A stretch of 64,000 bases of DNA from NCBI RefSeq assembly GCF_040581405.1, contig NZ_CP137158.1:1-64000 (forward strand). The letters are read 5' to 3'. The DNA comes from Komagataeibacter sucrofermentans DSM 15973 (GTDB lineage Bacteria > Pseudomonadota > Alphaproteobacteria > Acetobacterales > Acetobacteraceae). This document shows positions 9,054-17,468 of the stretch, piece by piece. Every line of letters starts with the position of its first letter. The first letter of the stretch is position 1. Position numbers and translations under genes: made by a program. Below the pieces are notes generated by a model, which saw nothing but the letters and a program-made list of their open reading frames with translations, was not told where the DNA came from and did not search any database.

Positions 9054-9227
9054 GGTTGCTTTTAACATAACGTAGCGGTCGTTAATGGAAATGCACACAA
9101 TTAGGCACAATTTGCAAAGTGCCTACATGAATATTGCTCTCCTGGTTTTGGATTGGCGGTGTAGACGTGCCGCTTATCCAAGTGGCAAACACGTAACAAG
9201 CTGGCTTCGATGGTGATGCACAGGCAT

Positions 9228-9545
9228 CGACGACGGGCGTGACGGCCGACGTTGGCGCAGGCGTTATGGCAGGTCAAGTCCGTTTCCGACCTGTTCGAGA
9301 AAGGCGACACCGCCAAGGGCAACATCGACCTGATTGCAGTTCAGTCCAATATCGGGCCTGACTTCGAGAAGTCGAGCACTATGCTGACGACGGGCACCCT
9401 GACGGCCAATGACATCGCTAACCATGCCGATGCCGTGATGAAGGCGATGGGCCACCAGGCCAACGTCATGAATCCCGAAGGAGCTAAGGGCGGTGGCACG
9501 GGCGGGACGATAACTGCGATTGGCGTTGCATGGCGGCCACTGTCG
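9228..9545 (+). pseudogene. Second CdiA/hemagglutinin remnant with an internal deletion
   Basis: The sequence translates to KGNIDLIAVQSNIGPDFEKSSTMLTTGTL and then directly to NDIANHADAVMKAMGHQANVMNPEG. In the better copy at 6810-8321 those two blocks are separated by about 230 residues. This copy has therefore lost the intervening shaft, with the junction at the TTGT segment present at both sites. Flanks decay quickly (stop codons and frame changes both sides). It is a dead copy. Confidence 0.75.
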
Positions 9546-9604
9546 GGAGCGTGCTCGCGGCGACGTCTTACAGGATGCCTGTTCGGTCACGCCACGTGCG
9601 ATCT

Positions 9605-9683
9605 GATAGCGTGTACGTAAAAGAAAGCCAGTACAGTCGCGTGATGCTACGTGACACTTTCCCATGTTCTGACGTGGGAAGCG
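9605..9683. promoter_or_regulatory. Candidate oriT / relaxase binding region
   Basis: This short non-coding stretch lies just ahead of the mobilisation genes. It contains an imperfect hairpin with arms TTCCCA (9659-9664) and TGGGAA (9675-9680) around a 10-base loop, preceded by GTACGTAA and GTGATGCTACGTGACAC repeats of CGTGA/ACGT words. MOBF systems usually have such an inverted repeat close to nic beside the relaxase gene. The position is the main argument; no nic consensus was identified. Confidence 0.35.
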
Positions 9684-9980
9684 ATGAAGATGAGCGAGAC
9701 AACCGGGAGACGAGGCATATCCCCAGTCCGGGGCGACGACCTATGGGAACGGCTTCGGGCTATTGAGGACAAGCTATCCCTGATTATTGAAATCCTCTCG
9801 CCGGAAGATTCCGACGGGCCCACGCTTGATGAGATTCTCGGCCGATTGGTAACCTTGATCGCAGCCCAGAACCCTATGCTCAGACGTATTGATCTTACAA
9901 CCGGCAGGGTGCTCGATATTCAGGAGGGCAGGATGCCCCGGTCGGCCCGGCCCAATGATGAGGATGGAGCCGATGCCTGA
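9684..9980 (+). CDS. Small accessory protein upstream of the relaxase (98 aa)
   Basis: The gene ends with TGA 9978-9980 overlapping the relaxase ATG (TGATG), so the two are translationally coupled. The protein has a polar N-terminus, a heptad-like helix LWERLRAIEDKLSLIIEIL around residues 20-40, and an acidic tail DEDGADA. Family unrecognised. Its place suggests an auxiliary relaxosome or relaxase-control protein, as small genes next to MOBF relaxases often are (inference). The ATG at 9684 or the one six bases later both have a GGGAAG-type site nearby; an in-frame GTG at 9651 would begin inside the candidate oriT hairpin. Confidence 0.6.
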   Translation: MKMSETTGRRGISPVRGDDLWERLRAIEDKLSLIIEILSPEDSDGPTLDEILGRLVTLIAAQNPMLRRIDLTTGRVLDIQEGRMPRSARPNDEDGADA

Positions 9981-12900
9981 TGATGACGTTCCGGAAAATC
10001 TCGGCTGAGAGCAGCGGTCGGCTGATCACTGCCTATTTCACGCAGGAACTGCCAGATCCAGAGCACGATTTCCGTACCCAGCCTGGAAAAGTGCCTGACG
10101 CGGATGGTGGCCGACTGACCAGCTATTACACCGGTCGCGATGGGCGGGCCTCGTGGCGACCGGGCATGCGACCCGAGATTGCAGCGGCTCTTGGCATTGA
10201 TCCGAAGACACCACCTAAGAACGCGCAACTCAATCGCCTGTTTGAAGCAAAGAGGGCCGATAATGGCGATGACTGGTCAAGGAACGCCCGCAAGATCAGT
10301 GCCTATGATCTGACCCTGGCGCCACACAAATCAGTTACGCTTGCGGCCGAGTTTGCGCCGACCGAGGCCGAGAGGGCAGCCATCTGGCACGCCATTGATC
10401 GGGCAAACGACGCCACCATGCTCTATGTCGCGCGGGAAATCGGTTTCGCGCGGCGCGGTCATGGGGGCGAAGACGGTGCCAACCCGGGCGAGGTCGCCTG
10501 GGTGTCATTCCGGCATGATACCGCGCGCCCGACGGTCGAGGCGCGTGACGCGGGGACAGGCCAGACCTATCTGATCGATACGCCAACAGGCGGCGATCCC
10601 CATGCCCATATCCATAATGCCCTGTTCAATGTCGTAGTCACGGAAGAGGGACATGTGGGTTCACTCGACACGAAGCGGCTGCGATCGCGCGTTCACGAAT
10701 TTGGAGCATATTTCCAGGCACAGCTCGCTGATGAACTGCGCCGGATCGGCATCGCCCAGCAATACGATGCGAATGAACAGGCGACGGTCATCTCGGCCGT
10801 GCCGCAGGATATATCGGATTTCTTCAGCAAGGGACGACGCAACGTCATCAGGGCGGCCAAGGAGTACGCCGCGGCGGAAGGAGCGGACTGGGCGCATATG
10901 CCGATCGACCGCAAGCGCCGCATCCTGTCCATGGCCGGCCTGGCAGCCCGGCTCGACAAGGACAAAGGTACGAGTGACCATGAGATATGGCGCGAGCAGG
11001 CCAGGCGTCTTGGCTGGGAGGAAAAAAGTCTGCTTGGCACGCCAGCAGCGCCTGTGGGCACCAGGGAACAACGATACGATATTGCCTACCGTTTCGCTGC
11101 CCGTCATCTCGCAAGGGAGTTTGAAACAGCCGCCGTGATCGATCACGACAAGCTCAGAACGTATGCTGCCCGGGGCCTGATCGGCACCGGCATCGAGGGT
11201 GGGGTGAAGGACATCGATCATGTCGTGGCCCTTATTGAACAGCGTGGTCTTGAACTCGGCGGGGAACGGGTCTCGCTGATTCAGGAGATGCGTGGCGACC
11301 GGCTGAGGGTGACGAATTCCGCGCAGATCGCTATCGAGGAGGACCTCGCGATTCAGGCGGCTCGTGCTTCAGGAGACCGGAGCGGGGCGCTGTCGGACCG
11401 CCAGATCACAGAAGCGATCGGACGATCGCCGCTTGACTTCGCGAGCGAACATGGAAAGACGCAAAAGGCTGCGATCTACGCTCTTGGCCGGGGCGGCGCG
11501 CTCTCCATGCTCACCGGCGTCGCGGGTTCCGGGAAGACGGCCCTGCTGTCTCCGCTGGTTGATGCGTGGAAACATGATACGCGTTATGACACGAATGGTC
11601 GCAGGGTTATCGGGATTGCCAATGCCTGGCGCCAGGCAGACGCATTACGTGAGGCCGGCATCTTTGACACAAGCGCTATGCTGCCCTTTCTGGCGCGGCT
11701 GGAGAGGGGTGACGTCGATGTGGATCGAAACACGGTACTGGTGATTGACGAGGTCGGTCAGGTCGGCCCACGCCAGATGCTTCGCCTGTTACAGGTGCAG
11801 CGTGATACTGGTTGCACGATCAAGGCGCTGGGTGACCACGAGCAGGCGCAGAATATCGAGGCAGGGGACGCCATCGAGATGTTGCGCCGGGTCCTGGATC
11901 CGGAAGATATGCCTGAACTTCTGTCCAGCGTCCGGCAGGTATCTGCAAGAAATCGCGAGATTGCTGATCTGTTTCGTGGCGCAGAACCGGAAGAGAGCGA
12001 TCTGGAATCTCACGAGTTCACGGGGGCTGCGGCCAACGCGCATACGGACGAGGAAAATGATGACGACGTCCGTAACAGGTTCCATCTGAAGGAAGTCCGG
12101 GATGCGATCGATATGAAACGGGCGGATGGAACGATCCGTCTGGTCGGCGGCGACCATGAGGAAGTCCTGCAGGATATTGCCCGGCTGTATGTGACGCGTC
12201 GCGATGCCCTGGTCGCCGACGGTGCCGGCCTGCGGCGAGGCCGGACCAAGACGATCAGCATGTCGGCGCTGACCAATCAGGATGCTGCCGATCTGAGTCG
12301 TGCTGTCCGTAAAATCCTGCAGGAGCGCGGCGAGATCTCGACGCATGAAATCACCGTGCAGGCTATTGATCAGCGCGGCGAAACCTATGATCTCGCGATC
12401 GCTACGGGCGACCGGCTTCGGCTGTATCGTCGGACATGGGGCAGCGTGGATGGAAAGGGCACCACGGTTGGAAATAACGGCGATGTGGTGGAAGTTCTGG
12501 CCCATGGCGATGCGGGGCTTCGCGTCCGCACGAAGGACGGGCTTGTTGCCGATGTCGAATGGCGGCGGCTTCGTGACGCGAAGACTGGTCGGCTACTGCT
12601 GGGGTTCGGGCATGCCATGACGATTGATGCGGCACAGGGGCTTACTTCAGATGAGCACATCAATGCCCTGCCGCGAGGCGTCGAACTGGCGACGGGATTT
12701 ACCTCATACGTCGCGGAAAGCCGGGCGCGTGGAACCACATGGACCATGATCTCCGATGGCGCGACGTTTGAGGCGGTCCGGAACCAGAGGCCGCTCGGGG
12801 ATACGACGCCCATCACCAGTGACGATCTGTGGAATTACGTGGCAAAGAAAATGGCGCATAAACCATATAAATCATTGGGCACGGATCTGGTTGCCCGAAC

Positions 12901-13198
12901 CCGCAAGGCCCGGGATGCGAGGATCCGGGAACTGATCGTGCTTGGGCGCATGCAGGAGACACTGACGAAGTCAGGTCGCCCCTATGGAAGGGAGATTATT
13001 CTGGAAACGCAGGCGCGGCAGGCCGAGCGCCTGCATAAGGCGCGTCTGGCCGAGATCGACGCCAGGCTGCAGGTCATGATCAGGAACGCACCAGCGGTCA
13101 TGACGGGTGCGGAGCAGACGCTTCGGAGCCAACGGGCCGCCCAGGTGCTGGGCAGGCGTCCCCCTGTGCCATCTGCGTCGCCAGGCGCCGCCAGCTAG
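9980..13198 (+). CDS. MOBF-type conjugative relaxase-helicase (TrwC/TraI-like)
   Basis: The 1072-residue protein has an N-terminal relaxase domain (about 1-330) with tyrosines at 19 and 49/50 and the metal-binding triad H208, H210, H212 in DPHAHIHN, preceded by KISAYDLTLAPHKSVTL. A RecD-like superfamily 1 helicase follows: Walker A GVAGSGKT (513-520) and Walker B VIDEVGQ (D590, E591), with a GHAMTIDAAQGLT motif near residue 880. It would nick oriT, stay covalently bound to the strand and unwind it. It carries its own mobilisation unit (candidate oriT, accessory gene) about 5 kb from the type IVB genes. IncI-type systems usually pair with a MOBP relaxase (NikB), so this partner is unusual. Confidence 0.93.
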   Translation: MMTFRKISAESSGRLITAYFTQELPDPEHDFRTQPGKVPDADGGRLTSYYTGRDGRASWRPGMRPEIAAALGIDPKTPPKNAQLNRLFEAKRADNGDDWSRNARKISAYDLTLAPHKSVTLAAEFAPTEAERAAIWHAIDRANDATMLYVAREIGFARRGHGGEDGANPGEVAWVSFRHDTARPTVEARDAGTGQTYLIDTPTGGDPHAHIHNALFNVVVTEEGHVGSLDTKRLRSRVHEFGAYFQAQLADELRRIGIAQQYDANEQATVISAVPQDISDFFSKGRRNVIRAAKEYAAAEGADWAHMPIDRKRRILSMAGLAARLDKDKGTSDHEIWREQARRLGWEEKSLLGTPAAPVGTREQRYDIAYRFAARHLAREFETAAVIDHDKLRTYAARGLIGTGIEGGVKDIDHVVALIEQRGLELGGERVSLIQEMRGDRLRVTNSAQIAIEEDLAIQAARASGDRSGALSDRQITEAIGRSPLDFASEHGKTQKAAIYALGRGGALSMLTGVAGSGKTALLSPLVDAWKHDTRYDTNGRRVIGIANAWRQADALREAGIFDTSAMLPFLARLERGDVDVDRNTVLVIDEVGQVGPRQMLRLLQVQRDTGCTIKALGDHEQAQNIEAGDAIEMLRRVLDPEDMPELLSSVRQVSARNREIADLFRGAEPEESDLESHEFTGAAANAHTDEENDDDVRNRFHLKEVRDAIDMKRADGTIRLVGGDHEEVLQDIARLYVTRRDALVADGAGLRRGRTKTISMSALTNQDAADLSRAVRKILQERGEISTHEITVQAIDQRGETYDLAIATGDRLRLYRRTWGSVDGKGTTVGNNGDVVEVLAHGDAGLRVRTKDGLVADVEWRRLRDAKTGRLLLGFGHAMTIDAAQGLTSDEHINALPRGVELATGFTSYVAESRARGTTWTMISDGATFEAVRNQRPLGDTTPITSDDLWNYVAKKMAHKPYKSLGTDLVARTRKARDARIRELIVLGRMQETLTKSGRPYGREIILETQARQAERLHKARLAEIDARLQVMIRNAPAVMTGAEQTLRSQRAAQVLGRRPPVPSASPGAAS

Positions 13199-13355
13199 AG
13201 CGTCCGGCTTTCTGCTGTTCTCACCCGTATCTGGATCCCGCTGACAGTGTGCCATACCGCGACAACGTCTCAGATCTGACGCACGCTTTGGTCATTTGCG
13301 CAACGAAGTCGGATGCGTATCGTTAGGCAGGCGGGGAGCAGCAGATAACAGGCCA

Positions 13356-13580
13356 ATGATGGACGATGTGTCTTTCCGGGGAGATCCTGATCCGTTCGAC
13401 TGTTGGTTGAAGAACGAATTGCGTGCGCGGTTCAATGATGTTGTGCGTGAACCGATCCCTGAAGGTCTGCTGCGCATTATTGGCGCGACTGAAGCTTCCG
13501 CGCATGTTCACGCCTCAAGACCTTCCTGGACCGAGGAGGAAGCTGTGTCTGAGTGTTCTGCTGACACCGACTCCAGATGA
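13356..13580 (+). CDS. Small protein with NepR/anti-sigma-like segment (74 aa)
   Basis: From the ATG at 13356 the protein begins MMDDVSFRGDPDPFDCWLKNELRARFNDVVREPIPEGLLRIIG. The pattern of an amphipathic helix, then EPIPEGLLRI, is like the short helices of NepR-type or small anti-sigma factors of alphaproteobacteria; the resemblance is weak. The C-terminal third is polar and may be unconserved. It stands alone between the relaxase and mucR, with no cognate ECF sigma gene in the window. An upstream purine-rich GGCGGGGAGCAG may serve as ribosome binding site. Confidence 0.45.
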   Translation: MMDDVSFRGDPDPFDCWLKNELRARFNDVVREPIPEGLLRIIGATEASAHVHASRPSWTEEEAVSECSADTDSR

Positions 13581-13824
13581 TTTCGTATTGCAGATACGGC
13601 GTCTTGATGCTGTGCGGGAAACGGGTAACAGGATTGCTGTAGAAAGCAAGAAGTGTTGACGGTCAGATAAAATACAGATGAGCAGGCACAGGATCCTATC
13701 GGATATCTGCTCAAGAGCATACCTGTTTTGCAATCTGCCAAATCCTCGAAAACGTCGAGGACTATTCCCAGTAGCGGTGTTATATACAGGGCCAGAGTTT
13801 TTTCGTCTGTTGAGGTGATGGACA

Positions 13825-14310
13825 ATGCCCGAAGAACAACAAAGACAGCTGGCGCTGACCGTGGAAATCATAACTGCTTATGTATCGGAAAATAAAATAT
13901 CGCCGGACGAACTTATCAGGCTGATTGGGACTGTTTACAATTCATTGTCCGTCCCGACTGCTTCGGGCGTAAAAGAACAGATACCTGCCGTTCCCATCAA
14001 GCGGTCCGTATTTCCGGATTATATCATATGTCTTGAAGATGGGAAAAAGCTGAAAATGCTCAAACGGCATCTGCAGGCGTCCTATGGCATGACGCCTGAA
14101 GAATATCGGCGGAAATGGGGACTTCCACCTCATTACCCTATGGTCGCTCCCAATTACACAGTACGCCGATCGGAACTTGCAAGAGAGATTGGGCTGGGGC
14201 GGGATATAATGTCCACTGCCACCAAATCTGGTGATGAGGGCGCGACAGAACCTGCATTGTCTGACAGGCCGCAAGGACGTCGCCGGGGTAGAAAGAAGGC
14301 CGTCCACTAA
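13825..14310 (+). CDS. mucR: Ros/MucR-family transcriptional regulator (copy 1)
   Basis: The 161-residue protein has the MucR core: FPDYIICLEDGKKLKMLKRH, then GMTPEEYRRKWGLPPHYPMVAPNY and RSELAREIGLGR, at residues about 65-125. The N-terminal helix region (LTVEIITAYVSENKISPDELIRLIG) is the usual oligomerisation segment. The C-terminus RPQGRRRGRKK is basic. MucR proteins bind AT-rich DNA and silence or regulate many genes. It is well placed to control the neighbouring cassette or transfer genes, though no target is proven. A second, truncated copy lies at 16551-16828. Confidence 0.9.
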   Translation: MPEEQQRQLALTVEIITAYVSENKISPDELIRLIGTVYNSLSVPTASGVKEQIPAVPIKRSVFPDYIICLEDGKKLKMLKRHLQASYGMTPEEYRRKWGLPPHYPMVAPNYTVRRSELAREIGLGRDIMSTATKSGDEGATEPALSDRPQGRRRGRKKAVH

Positions 14311-14469
14311 AAGGGGAACGCGCCGCCGGACCAGGCGGCGCGGCGATCTCCTGGCTCAGGAACGCAGCAATATGAGAAGGCAGAACTTCTTGGCTACGCC
14401 GTAGGGTGCCGACTGGGGCTGTTCCTGTTTGACCGGACCATGATCCAGTTCGGGGCGTTACGTCGATAA

Positions 14470-14525
14470 ATCCGGACGAAAGATGCCTTTTATACAATCC
14501 AGGTTGCGGATCGCGATCCTAAGCC
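14470..14525 (-). pseudogene. 3' remnant of the ART-like gene (copy 1 of the duplicated cassette)
   Basis: Read on the minus strand this segment encodes IAIRNLDCIKGIFRP, matching the C-terminal IAIRNLDCIKGIFRLPDS of the intact gene at 16858-17463. It lies downstream of mucR copy 1 just as the intact gene lies downstream of the mucR remnant. Only the tail survives. The surrounding 14311-14698 stretch holds no other gene I can see. Confidence 0.75.
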
Positions 14526-14551
14526 TTGCGTTATGCACCTTGTGAAAGAAT

Positions 14552-14570
14552 TCAGTTCTCAGTGAAAATC
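14552..14570. repeat. Solo copy of the terminal repeat of the 16414-16548 element
   Basis: The sequence TCAGTTCTCAGTGAAAATC repeats 19 bases of the 26-base terminal repeat of the small element at 16414-16548. It lies between the gene remnant and the end of the Fic gene and probably marks an old insertion or deletion border. Confidence 0.6.
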
Positions 14571-14698
14571 CATAAGCGATGTCTACAAAGTTGTGCTCTC
14601 ACGAGGGCAACCTGCCTTTTCCGCTCGGACAATCCTTTTGCAGATCCCATGTCTGGTGACGGACAGCTTTCTCCTTATCACGAGCGGTCCACGTGTAA

Positions 14699-16243
14699 TC
14701 ATTCAGAGAATGAACGCCTCAGCGCCTCAGAGATGGCGTTCCAAAGCCTGAATTTTTCGATCATGGGATATTCTTTCTGAATCTTGCCGCTGGGTATGAA
14801 ACGAGTATCCCGTAATGACCTGATGATGCGGTCGGCATCCATATCCGGCATTTCAACAAGTTCCTTGAGGGCCTGCCGGGCATTATGGTGCGACCGGAGA
14901 TATATGGCTTCCTCTTTCATGTGGTGCTTGATGGTCATCTCTAGTGCTGCGCTGAGATAGATAACGTGGGGGGCGAAATTGATATAGCGCCAGGCCGGTC
15001 TCGCCAGATTAGGGTTCGAGAAGTCGAGATTGGATTTTATTCCATCAGGATAGGTCTTCATGTCACGATTGAAAGAGACTTGATCCGTGATCTGTCTCAT
15101 CAGGGGTTTTGAAACCCTGTCCAGAATCTGGTCGTAGTTTCGCCTGCTCGTCGGGTCTCCAATGATCGTAGCTGAGATGGGGAGGATGATCTGGTCGGGG
15201 ATGGCGCCGTCCCGCCTGAGAACGTCATTTATCAGGAACCGGTGGACACGGCCGTTCCCGTCAGAAAGAGGATGGATGTAGACAAACCCGAAGGCTGCCA
15301 CGGCGCTACGCATGACAGGAGACTGTCCTTCCGTCCTGTCGAGGAAAATTTTTAATCCCTCAAGCATATCCGCTACGTCTTGTGCGGGAGGCGCGAGGTA
15401 ATGAACAACATTCTCGTACCTTATCGTGTATTCTCCAACGAATACTGGTGACAGCCGCAAGCCAAAATGCTCGGTTATTGTGACGTCACCGAGGATGTTG
15501 CGTTGCAATTCGGCAAGGTCAGTATCTGTCAGTGGAACTGCCCCTTGCCCGGTTCTCGTGGCGAGTACGTGGCTGAAGCGCTGGATCCGGTCAAGTTGAT
15601 GCTCCTCACCTTCAATGGTGAAACTTGCCTTGCTTTCCCGGTTTGTCAGCCACACTGCGGCCCGGGCAAGCATGCTCTCGCCGAACTCCTGCACCAGTTC
15701 ATCGTAACCGGCAGACACGTCCATCTCCGCAGCCGTCTTGAGTTGACTGGAAAGCGGGATAAAGGGGCAAAAAAAGCGGTTCCCGGGCATGTTGTCACGG
15801 ACGCGCCATCTGCTGACGTTGCTCGTCTTGTCCGGAGAAGCTGTTACCTGAAAAGATGCGTCCAGTGCGAAGACGTAGTTGCCGCCGAGGTCGACTGGCG
15901 GCACGAGCGTTTGTCCGGTGACGAACTCAAAGAGAAATGACGCCCGTCTGGCATATTGTCCGGTCGGTGCATTGTTTATCCACTCCTGGACAAAACCCGG
16001 TCCGGTCTTCGCAAAGACGCGCGCCAGTAACTCCAGGCTGGTGGGTTCGTGTCGCAGATGAAACTGCAGATGCGCGGCCGCCGTGTCGGCCGGACGCATG
16101 TTTTCGGGATATGTCTCGATGCTGTATAAATTATGATGACTGCTCGACCGGCGACTGCCAAGCTGGCTTTTGACAGCCAGTCCACCGAATGGCTCTGCAT
16201 CATATTTCAGTGCGAGCCACATGCCGCCAATCGGGTCCGCCAT
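14699..16243 (-). CDS. Fic-domain AMPylase-type protein with N-terminal inhibitory motif (514 aa)
   Basis: The catalytic Fic motif HPLSDGNGRVHR begins at H324, a match to HPFxDGNGRxxR with Leu at position three. Upstream, residues 207-212 read SFTIEG, fitting the (S/T)xxxE(G/N) inhibitory helix. That places it in the class whose own N-terminal helix blocks the ATP site. The C-terminal 150 residues form a helical extension. Fic enzymes usually transfer AMP to a Tyr, Thr or Ser of a target protein. A decayed small gene lies about 45 bases upstream, in the position of the small gene before the ART-like effector at 17469. ATG 16243 is chosen as the first start; no strong ribosome site is visible. 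Confidence 0.88.
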   Translation of the reverse strand: MADPIGGMWLALKYDAEPFGGLAVKSQLGSRRSSSHHNLYSIETYPENMRPADTAAAHLQFHLRHEPTSLELLARVFAKTGPGFVQEWINNAPTGQYARRASFLFEFVTGQTLVPPVDLGGNYVFALDASFQVTASPDKTSNVSRWRVRDNMPGNRFFCPFIPLSSQLKTAAEMDVSAGYDELVQEFGESMLARAAVWLTNRESKASFTIEGEEHQLDRIQRFSHVLATRTGQGAVPLTDTDLAELQRNILGDVTITEHFGLRLSPVFVGEYTIRYENVVHYLAPPAQDVADMLEGLKIFLDRTEGQSPVMRSAVAAFGFVYIHPLSDGNGRVHRFLINDVLRRDGAIPDQIILPISATIIGDPTSRRNYDQILDRVSKPLMRQITDQVSFNRDMKTYPDGIKSNLDFSNPNLARPAWRYINFAPHVIYLSAALEMTIKHHMKEEAIYLRSHHNARQALKELVEMPDMDADRIIRSLRDTRFIPSGKIQKEYPMIEKFRLWNAISEALRRSFSE

Positions 16244-16273
16244 TGGAATTAGATTCCTGCTGAGTTGTCCAAA

Positions 16274-16309
16274 ACCGTTTATTGATGCTTAAAATCGCAT
16301 ATAAACGGT
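16274..16309. repeat. Inverted repeat upstream of the Fic gene
   Basis: The arms ACCGTTTAT (16274-16282) and ATAAACGGT (16301-16309) are perfect and lie 30-65 bases before the Fic start, overlapping the end of the small-gene remnant. They could form an operator or an RNA hairpin limiting Fic translation; this is inference. Confidence 0.4.
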
Positions 16310-16413
16310 GCCTTGTGTAAAAAAATATATATGGACAGCCGTGGCCACGCGTATGCTTTCGTCACTTCGTCTTTGTGATCAATAATTCCCATTCGCTGAA
16401 GCGCCCTCACGGC
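16289..16413 (-). pseudogene. Truncated small antitoxin-like gene upstream of Fic
   Basis: On the minus strand the segment reads AVRALQRMGIIDHKDEVTKAYAW, clearly related to AHAALLRMGIIDSKGAVTKEYT of the intact small gene at 17469-17648. It continues to a TAA at 16289-16291. Its 5' part is removed where a 135-base inverted-repeat element begins at 16414. The Fic gene lost an intact partner here if the small gene is its partner. Confidence 0.7.
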
Positions 16414-16548
16414 GTTGATTTTCACTGAGAACTGATGGTACGGATCAACTGCGGCGTGATGGTTTCCTCCACTGGACAGTCAACTCTTCAGCATCCTCTC
16501 AGGACCACTGCGAGCCGTCCACACCATCAGTTCTCAGTGAAAATCAAC
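16414..16548. mobile_element. 135-bp non-coding element with perfect 26-bp terminal inverted repeats
   Basis: The arms 16414-16439 and 16523-16548 are exact inverted complements, starting GTTGATTTTCACTGAGAACT. Only 83 bases lie between and no gene fits, so this is a MITE or a collapsed insertion sequence. The end sequence recalls IS21-type termini, but I am unsure of that. It separates the small-gene remnant from the mucR remnant, so it sits at the join of the cassette duplication. Confidence 0.75.
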
Positions 16549-16550
16549 AT

Positions 16551-16828
16551 CCTATGGCGTGACGCTTGAAGAATATCGGCGGAAGTGGGGACTTCCGTCT
16601 CATTATCCTATGGTCGCTCCCAATTACACAGTGCGCAGATCGGAACTTGCACGAGAAATCGGATTGGGGCGAGACATAAACTCTGCTGCGACAGAATTTG
16701 ATGATATGGGCAACGGAACCGGCATTGCCAGAGAGGTCGCAGGAGAAGCGTCGGGGCAGAAAGAAGGCCATCCACCAAAAGCGGAGCGCGCCGTCAGACG
16801 AGGCGGCGTGGCTGTTCTTTTGATTTAG
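16551..16828 (+). pseudogene. Ros/MucR regulator remnant (copy 2), 5' truncated
   Basis: The frame reads YGVTLEEYRRKWGLPSHYPMVAPNYTVRRSELAREIGLGRD, nearly the same as mucR copy 1 from its residue 90 onward. The N-terminal half including the CLEDGKKLKMLKRH part is missing because the inverted-repeat element ends immediately before. The tail GRSVGRSVGAE-like sequence has drifted. The downstream non-coding sequence also resembles that after copy 1, showing a duplicated block. Confidence 0.8.
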
Positions 16829-16857
16829 TCATGATGATGAACAGACGGTTGTCTACC

Positions 16858-17463
16858 TTATATCCCGACGCTAGAGTCCGGCAGACGAAAGATTCCTTTT
16901 ATACAATCCAGATTGCGGATTGCGATCTGCGTGTGTGTCTTTTCCCGGAAGGCGCTACCGGGATAGAGTTCGCCGCCTTCCTGGAAAAGGCCGCGCACCG
17001 TATCATAAGGTGCGAGATGAGACCCTGTGGCTTCAATAGAATCGTGAAGATACCTGATAACAGCGCAGTCGAGGTTACGAAAAAGTTTATCACTATTTAC
17101 GTCGTGCCGGGAATCACGGTTCACTGGCATCGGTATATCATCCGTGCTTAATGTCTCTCGCAGGCCTTCATAGGCGGTCTTGAGCATCTCCAGGTCTTCG
17201 CGTGTCGTTAAATCAAGACAGTTGCCCAGATCTACGACCAGGCCAATAACGAACGGTTTGAAACCGGAATCCCTGCGCTGTTTCTGATATGCCCATTCTT
17301 GCGCACGTAACGGGTCGGACTCCCAGACATAGAAACCCGGTCCAAGCCAATCGTAGTCGGTCTCCGACGGAGTTGGTGCGCTTTCTCCGTTAATCAGGTT
17401 CCGGCCGACCTCTTCAGAACAACCATGATAACCGAGTACAAAAGATGTATGAAGAGCTGTCAA
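16858..17463 (-). CDS. ADP-ribosyltransferase-like (DUF3990-type) protein, putative toxin (201 aa)
   Basis: The N-terminus has GYHGCSEEVGRNLI followed by YDWLGPGFYVWESDPLRAQEWA around residues 38-60. That is the layout of DUF3990-type proteins (YHG, then GxGFY, then a helix with Ala-Trp-Ala), a fold related to ADP-ribosyltransferases. No catalytic assignment is certain. It starts five bases after the stop of a small gene (17469-17648), the tight spacing of toxin-antitoxin pairs, and converges with the mucR remnant. A 3' fragment of a second copy survives at 14470-14525. The call as toxin is inference from size, domain type and neighbour. Confidence 0.65.
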   Translation of the reverse strand: MTALHTSFVLGYHGCSEEVGRNLINGESAPTPSETDYDWLGPGFYVWESDPLRAQEWAYQKQRRDSGFKPFVIGLVVDLGNCLDLTTREDLEMLKTAYEGLRETLSTDDIPMPVNRDSRHDVNSDKLFRNLDCAVIRYLHDSIEATGSHLAPYDTVRGLFQEGGELYPGSAFREKTHTQIAIRNLDCIKGIFRLPDSSVGI

Positions 17464-17468
17464 CGCAG

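Noticed and set aside
9101-9325. Minus-strand small frame before the relaxase region as a gene
   Set aside because: The plus strand here carries decayed hemagglutinin sequence; the minus frame has no motif.
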